Shown: positions 14,947 through 17,227 of the stretch, one piece after another
How the letters are laid out: every line of letters begins with the position of its first letter
How positions within the stretch are numbered: position 1 is the stretch's first letter
Assembly (NCBI GenBank): GCA_905236925.1
Contig: CAJOQS010000316.1
Coordinates: 1 to 17,227 of the forward strand
Reading direction: 5' to 3'
Source of the DNA: an uncultured Lachnospiraceae bacterium
GTDB lineage: Bacteria; Bacillota; Clostridia; Lachnospirales; Lachnospiraceae
DNA length: 17,227 nucleotides
Position numbers and translations under genes: made by a program
The notes under the pieces: model-generated
The model's database searches: none
What the model was told of the DNA's origin: nothing
Seen by the model: the letters and a program-made list of their open reading frames with translations, nothing else

Positions 14947-15739
14947 TCATCATCTCGTTTGTGAGGCTCAGGTTGTTGGGCTGCAGTTCAATATCTTCTC
15001 TCCTGACCCATTCGGCATATTTCAGCTCGCCGGTATCCATGCGTATCTCTCCGTCACCTGTCGCGTCGCAGTAGTATCCCACAAGGATGTCCTGCGCCAT
15101 TCCCCAGGGCTGGGATTTGTAGTACCTGATGTTTGTCACCGTAACGCCGGTCTCTTCCATAACCTCTCTGGCAACGGTCTCCTCAAGGGTCTCCCCTATC
15201 TCCGTAAAGCCGGCCACGAGAGCGTTATGGGCATATCCCCTGTTGTACCTTGTGATCAGGAGGCAGTCTCCTTTTCTGACCCCGACTATAACCGCGGGAT
15301 TGATCCTCGGATAGACCGTATTCCCGCATTCCGGGCAGACAAGAGACCTTTCCGTGGTTCCATACCCCAGTTTTCCGGCGCAGCGGCCGCAATATTTATT
15401 ATCCGTGTACCATTTCCATAGATGATACGCCGTAAAAAGCGCAAAAACTTCTTTCCCGGAGCAGATATTACGCACATCCCGCACAGAGTAATACCCGAAA
15501 CCATTCTTCTGATAATCCGCTCCTTCCGTGACCAGGAAAAAACGCGTTTCATCAACCGAGAAGAGATAAACCGTCTGCCTTCCATGCGCATCCGCGCCGG
15601 TAGGAAAACTGACAGTCCCATCCTCTTCCTTTATAAGCACGCGCCCCTCCCCATCGTAAAAGAGTGCCGTATCTTCATCGCGTATTTCATACTTTGTAAA
15701 TTCATTCCTGAGTTTGCTGGGATAAATGTCCTGAATCAT
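14918..15739 (-). CDS. nudC: NudC-like NADH pyrophosphatase (zinc-ribbon Nudix hydrolase)
   Basis: 273 residues. Residues 1-110 are the poorly conserved N-terminal Nudix-like domain. A four-cysteine zinc ribbon follows (C117, C120, C135, C138). The catalytic Nudix box is at 177-199: GFTEIGE, TLEETVA, REVMEETGV. The family hallmark after the box, SQPWPFPxS, is only half kept: SQPW at 209-212 is followed by GMAQD, so specificity may differ. NudC enzymes hydrolyse NAD(H) and can decap NAD-RNA (known for the family; not shown here). ATG 15739 has AAGGGAGG 10 nt upstream. The stop sits in a GTT-TGA-C context with an SD-like AAAGGTGG before it, and an open frame follows. Confidence 0.88.
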   Translation of the reverse strand: MIQDIYPSKLRNEFTKYEIRDEDTALFYDGEGRVLIKEEDGTVSFPTGADAHGRQTVYLFSVDETRFFLVTEGADYQKNGFGYYSVRDVRNICSGKEVFALFTAYHLWKWYTDNKYCGRCAGKLGYGTTERSLVCPECGNTVYPRINPAVIVGVRKGDCLLITRYNRGYAHNALVAGFTEIGETLEETVAREVMEETGVTVTNIRYYKSQPWGMAQDILVGYYCDATGDGEIRMDTGELKYAEWVRREDIELQPNNLSLTNEMMRMFKEGKVV

Positions 15740-15763
15740 AGCTATACAACCTCCCTTGAAACC

Positions 15764-15772
15764 ATTTTAGCA
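15764..15772 (-). promoter_or_regulatory. Possible extended -10 promoter of the NudC-like gene
   Basis: On the minus strand TGCTAAAAT gives a TG-extended -10 (TAAAAT at 15764-15769). The start would be about 15757, leaving a very short leader that begins at the ribosome site. No good -35. Confidence 0.3.
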
Positions 15773-15926
15773 CTCGATTTCGGAAATTTACACTGCCTAT
15801 TCATCGCCGTCTACTGAAAACAATAAAGCATTTCCCCTGCATCAAATTATGCCTCGACTGATCCGCTTTACTTCCTCCCACGGAAACTTGGATTCGAAGG
15901 ATTAATGCGAGATATAATAATAGTGA

Positions 15927-15955
15927 TAGACAAGAAAGCATCAAGTAGCTATAAT
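15927..15955 (+). promoter_or_regulatory. Sigma-A promoter of the HD-GYP gene
   Basis: -35 TAGACA (15927-15932), 17-nt spacer, perfect -10 TATAAT (15950-15955); leader about 45 nt. A second TATAAT at 15913-15918 has only a distant TTGGAT and is less convincing. The rest of 15773-15926 shows nothing recognisable. Confidence 0.75.
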
Positions 15956-16006
15956 AGCCCCAAACAGTAAAGTCTTTTTGATTGGTAAAAGTTTAGCGAG
16001 GAAACT

Positions 16007-17002
16007 ATGAGATACAAAACCATCGACGAATTGAATCCCGGCGATATCATCGGAGAAGATATTACAACCGCTGCCGGACTTGTTCTTTTAGTATCCGGCT
16101 TTTCCCTCACGCTCAAGTCCATAGAGGGATTGAGGGCAAAAGGCATCTTCGAAGTAATGATAGACGACGAAAACTCCAAGGGCATCGCCATCGAACGACC
16201 GGTATCAAAAAAGACGGAAAGAGAAGTCTACGACGCGCTGCGTAAGATCGATATCGAAAAGGTTCAGAAACAGGCCTCGAAAATGGTGGATGATCTTATC
16301 AATTATTCGGACGGGAAGGCTGATTTCACGGTCGTTAAGACGCTTGACGATTATACGTATCAGCATAGTTACAGCGTAGGATGCCTCTCCACCATAGTAG
16401 GTATATCCTCGGGCAAATTCAACATGGTCGAGCTGAAAAACCTTGCAACGAGCGGCCTCCTGCATGATATAGGCAAAAGCTGCATTCCGCCCGAGATCCT
16501 TAACGCCCCGAGGAAGTTGACGGATGACGAATACAAACTGATAAAAGAACATTCTCAATTCGGATATAACATGCTCCGGGAAAACTACGACCTGTCATCC
16601 ACGGTAAAAGCCGCTGTTCTCCAGCACCATGAGAACGAGGACGCATCGGGCTATCCGCAGGGTATAGATGGCCGCAGAATCCATCCGTTCGCGAAGATAA
16701 TCCATATAGCGGACGTGTTTGATGCGCTGACATCAAAGCGCAGCTACAGAGAGCCGATGAGCAGACCTGACGCTTTGAAATATATAAAGGAAAACACCCA
16801 CTCGTTGTTTTCAAAGCGATACGCGAAGATATTTATCGGATGCATCATGCCGTATCCGACAGGAAGCACCGTCAGACTCTCCGATGGCAGAGAAGCCGTC
16901 GTAGCAAAGAATGACGCGCAGGCTCCCTACAACCCCTATATCCGAATCATCGGAAGCGGAGAGGTGATCCCTCTTTCGGATACAAAATGCAGTATTCTCT
17001 GA
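16007..17002 (+). CDS. HD-GYP domain protein, probable c-di-GMP phosphodiesterase
   Basis: 331 residues, soluble. Residues 1-65 form a small beta-rich domain like those preceding HD-GYP modules (MRYKTIDELNPGDIIGEDI). Residues about 110-275 form the HD-GYP domain with its metal and active-site residues: H120, HD at 153-154 with K157 (LLHDIGKSCIPPEIL), H182, HH at 207-208, GYP at 215-217 within ENEDASGYPQG, and HIADVFDALTSKRSYREPM at 233-251. HD-GYP enzymes hydrolyse c-di-GMP (some act on cGAMP). Residues 280-331 are a small beta domain (PTGSTVRLSDGREAVVAKN). GAGG lies 5 nt before ATG. It may oppose the GGDEF cyclase encoded at 8618-10060. Confidence 0.94.
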   Translation: MRYKTIDELNPGDIIGEDITTAAGLVLLVSGFSLTLKSIEGLRAKGIFEVMIDDENSKGIAIERPVSKKTEREVYDALRKIDIEKVQKQASKMVDDLINYSDGKADFTVVKTLDDYTYQHSYSVGCLSTIVGISSGKFNMVELKNLATSGLLHDIGKSCIPPEILNAPRKLTDDEYKLIKEHSQFGYNMLRENYDLSSTVKAAVLQHHENEDASGYPQGIDGRRIHPFAKIIHIADVFDALTSKRSYREPMSRPDALKYIKENTHSLFSKRYAKIFIGCIMPYPTGSTVRLSDGREAVVAKNDAQAPYNPYIRIIGSGEVIPLSDTKCSIL

Positions 17003-17041
17003 CCAAAAAGTATGGCTTTTTCACAGACTCGATAACAATAA

Positions 17042-17080
17042 TAAAAAGGAGTCCGGCAACGTTTTAACGTCGCCGGACTC
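17042..17080 (-). terminator. Intrinsic terminator, mainly for the minus-strand gene at the right edge
   Basis: The 9-bp stem GAGTCCGGC/GCCGGACTC (17049-17057 and 17072-17080) has an inner ACG/CGT stem. On the minus strand it runs into CTTTTTATT. On the plus strand only TTAT follows, so it would be a weaker stop for the HD-GYP transcript. Confidence 0.88.
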
Positions 17081-17101
17081 TTATCCTCTGAGGCATTTAC
17101 T

Positions 17102-17227
17102 CTATTCAGCTCCAAACCTCGTCTTCTGAAAAGTATTCTCCTTCATCCAGTCTTCCTTATTCATCATGCTCACATGCCCTGTCCGTTTCTCGTGCATCAA
17201 TGGTACATCCACATCCTCTGACTTCCA
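17102..17227 (-). CDS. 3' end of an unidentified gene
   Basis: Only the last 41 codons are present, reading WKSEDVDVPLMHEKRTGHVS at first and ending TFQKTRFGAE then TAG (17102-17104). It is followed by a well-formed minus-strand terminator, which supports it as a real gene end. The fragment is hydrophilic with several Met and Lys residues. No family is recognised from so little sequence. Confidence 0.7.
   Translation of the reverse strand, partial: WKSEDVDVPLMHEKRTGHVSMMNKEDWMKENTFQKTRFGAE

Overview
The window looks like a chromosomal segment of a Gram-positive Firmicute, most likely a Lachnospiraceae-type clostridium (Butyrivibrio/Lachnospira-like; inferred from gene content, not from a search). 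The support is: strong GGAGG-type ribosome sites, sigma-A promoters with 17-nt spacers, a large (about 268 nt) Firmicute-style SRP RNA with an Alu domain, Sec-exported Big_2/FN3/WG/DUF6273-like proteins, and c-di-GMP enzymes. I see no phage, transposon, CRISPR array, tRNA or rRNA.

Left part (1-3936, minus strand): a three-gene unit transcribed leftward from a clear promoter at 3908-3936. It encodes a 771-aa protein with a degenerate cyclic-nucleotide-binding fold at its N-terminus and a long uncharacterised remainder, then a lone ABC ATPase, then a TPR protein that runs off the edge. No permease is visible. This is the best candidate for a poorly described system. Next (3945-4303, minus) is the SRP RNA gene with near-consensus promoter and terminators. 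Then (4313-6040, minus) come an EamA/DMT-type transporter with an acidic cytoplasmic insertion and a small coiled-coil protein.

Middle (6137-11260): a divergently transcribed WYL regulator, then a secreted protein of unknown function with a WG-like tail, then a convergent leftward cluster TetR regulator - MutT-like Nudix - PAS/GGDEF/GAF-like diguanylate cyclase. The TetR gene is divergent from a YegS/DagK-type lipid kinase. The region between them carries two inverted repeats built on TTACA/TGTAA, one of which covers the kinase promoter -10.

Right part (11298-17227): the lipid kinase, two exported proteins (Big_2 and FN3/DUF6273-like), a convergent NudC-like Nudix hydrolase, an HD-GYP c-di-GMP phosphodiesterase, and the 3' end of an unknown minus-strand gene with its terminator. 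Notable local structures are a promoter nested in a 12-bp inverted repeat (12186-12228), a palindrome between the -35 and -10 of another promoter (7232-7244), and a prfB-like slippery context at the NudC stop codon followed by an open 31-codon frame.

The diguanylate cyclase and HD-GYP phosphodiesterase could make and break the same second messenger. The promoter positions also fix several start codons that differ from the longest possible frames. Most other genes are ordinary housekeeping or accessory functions.
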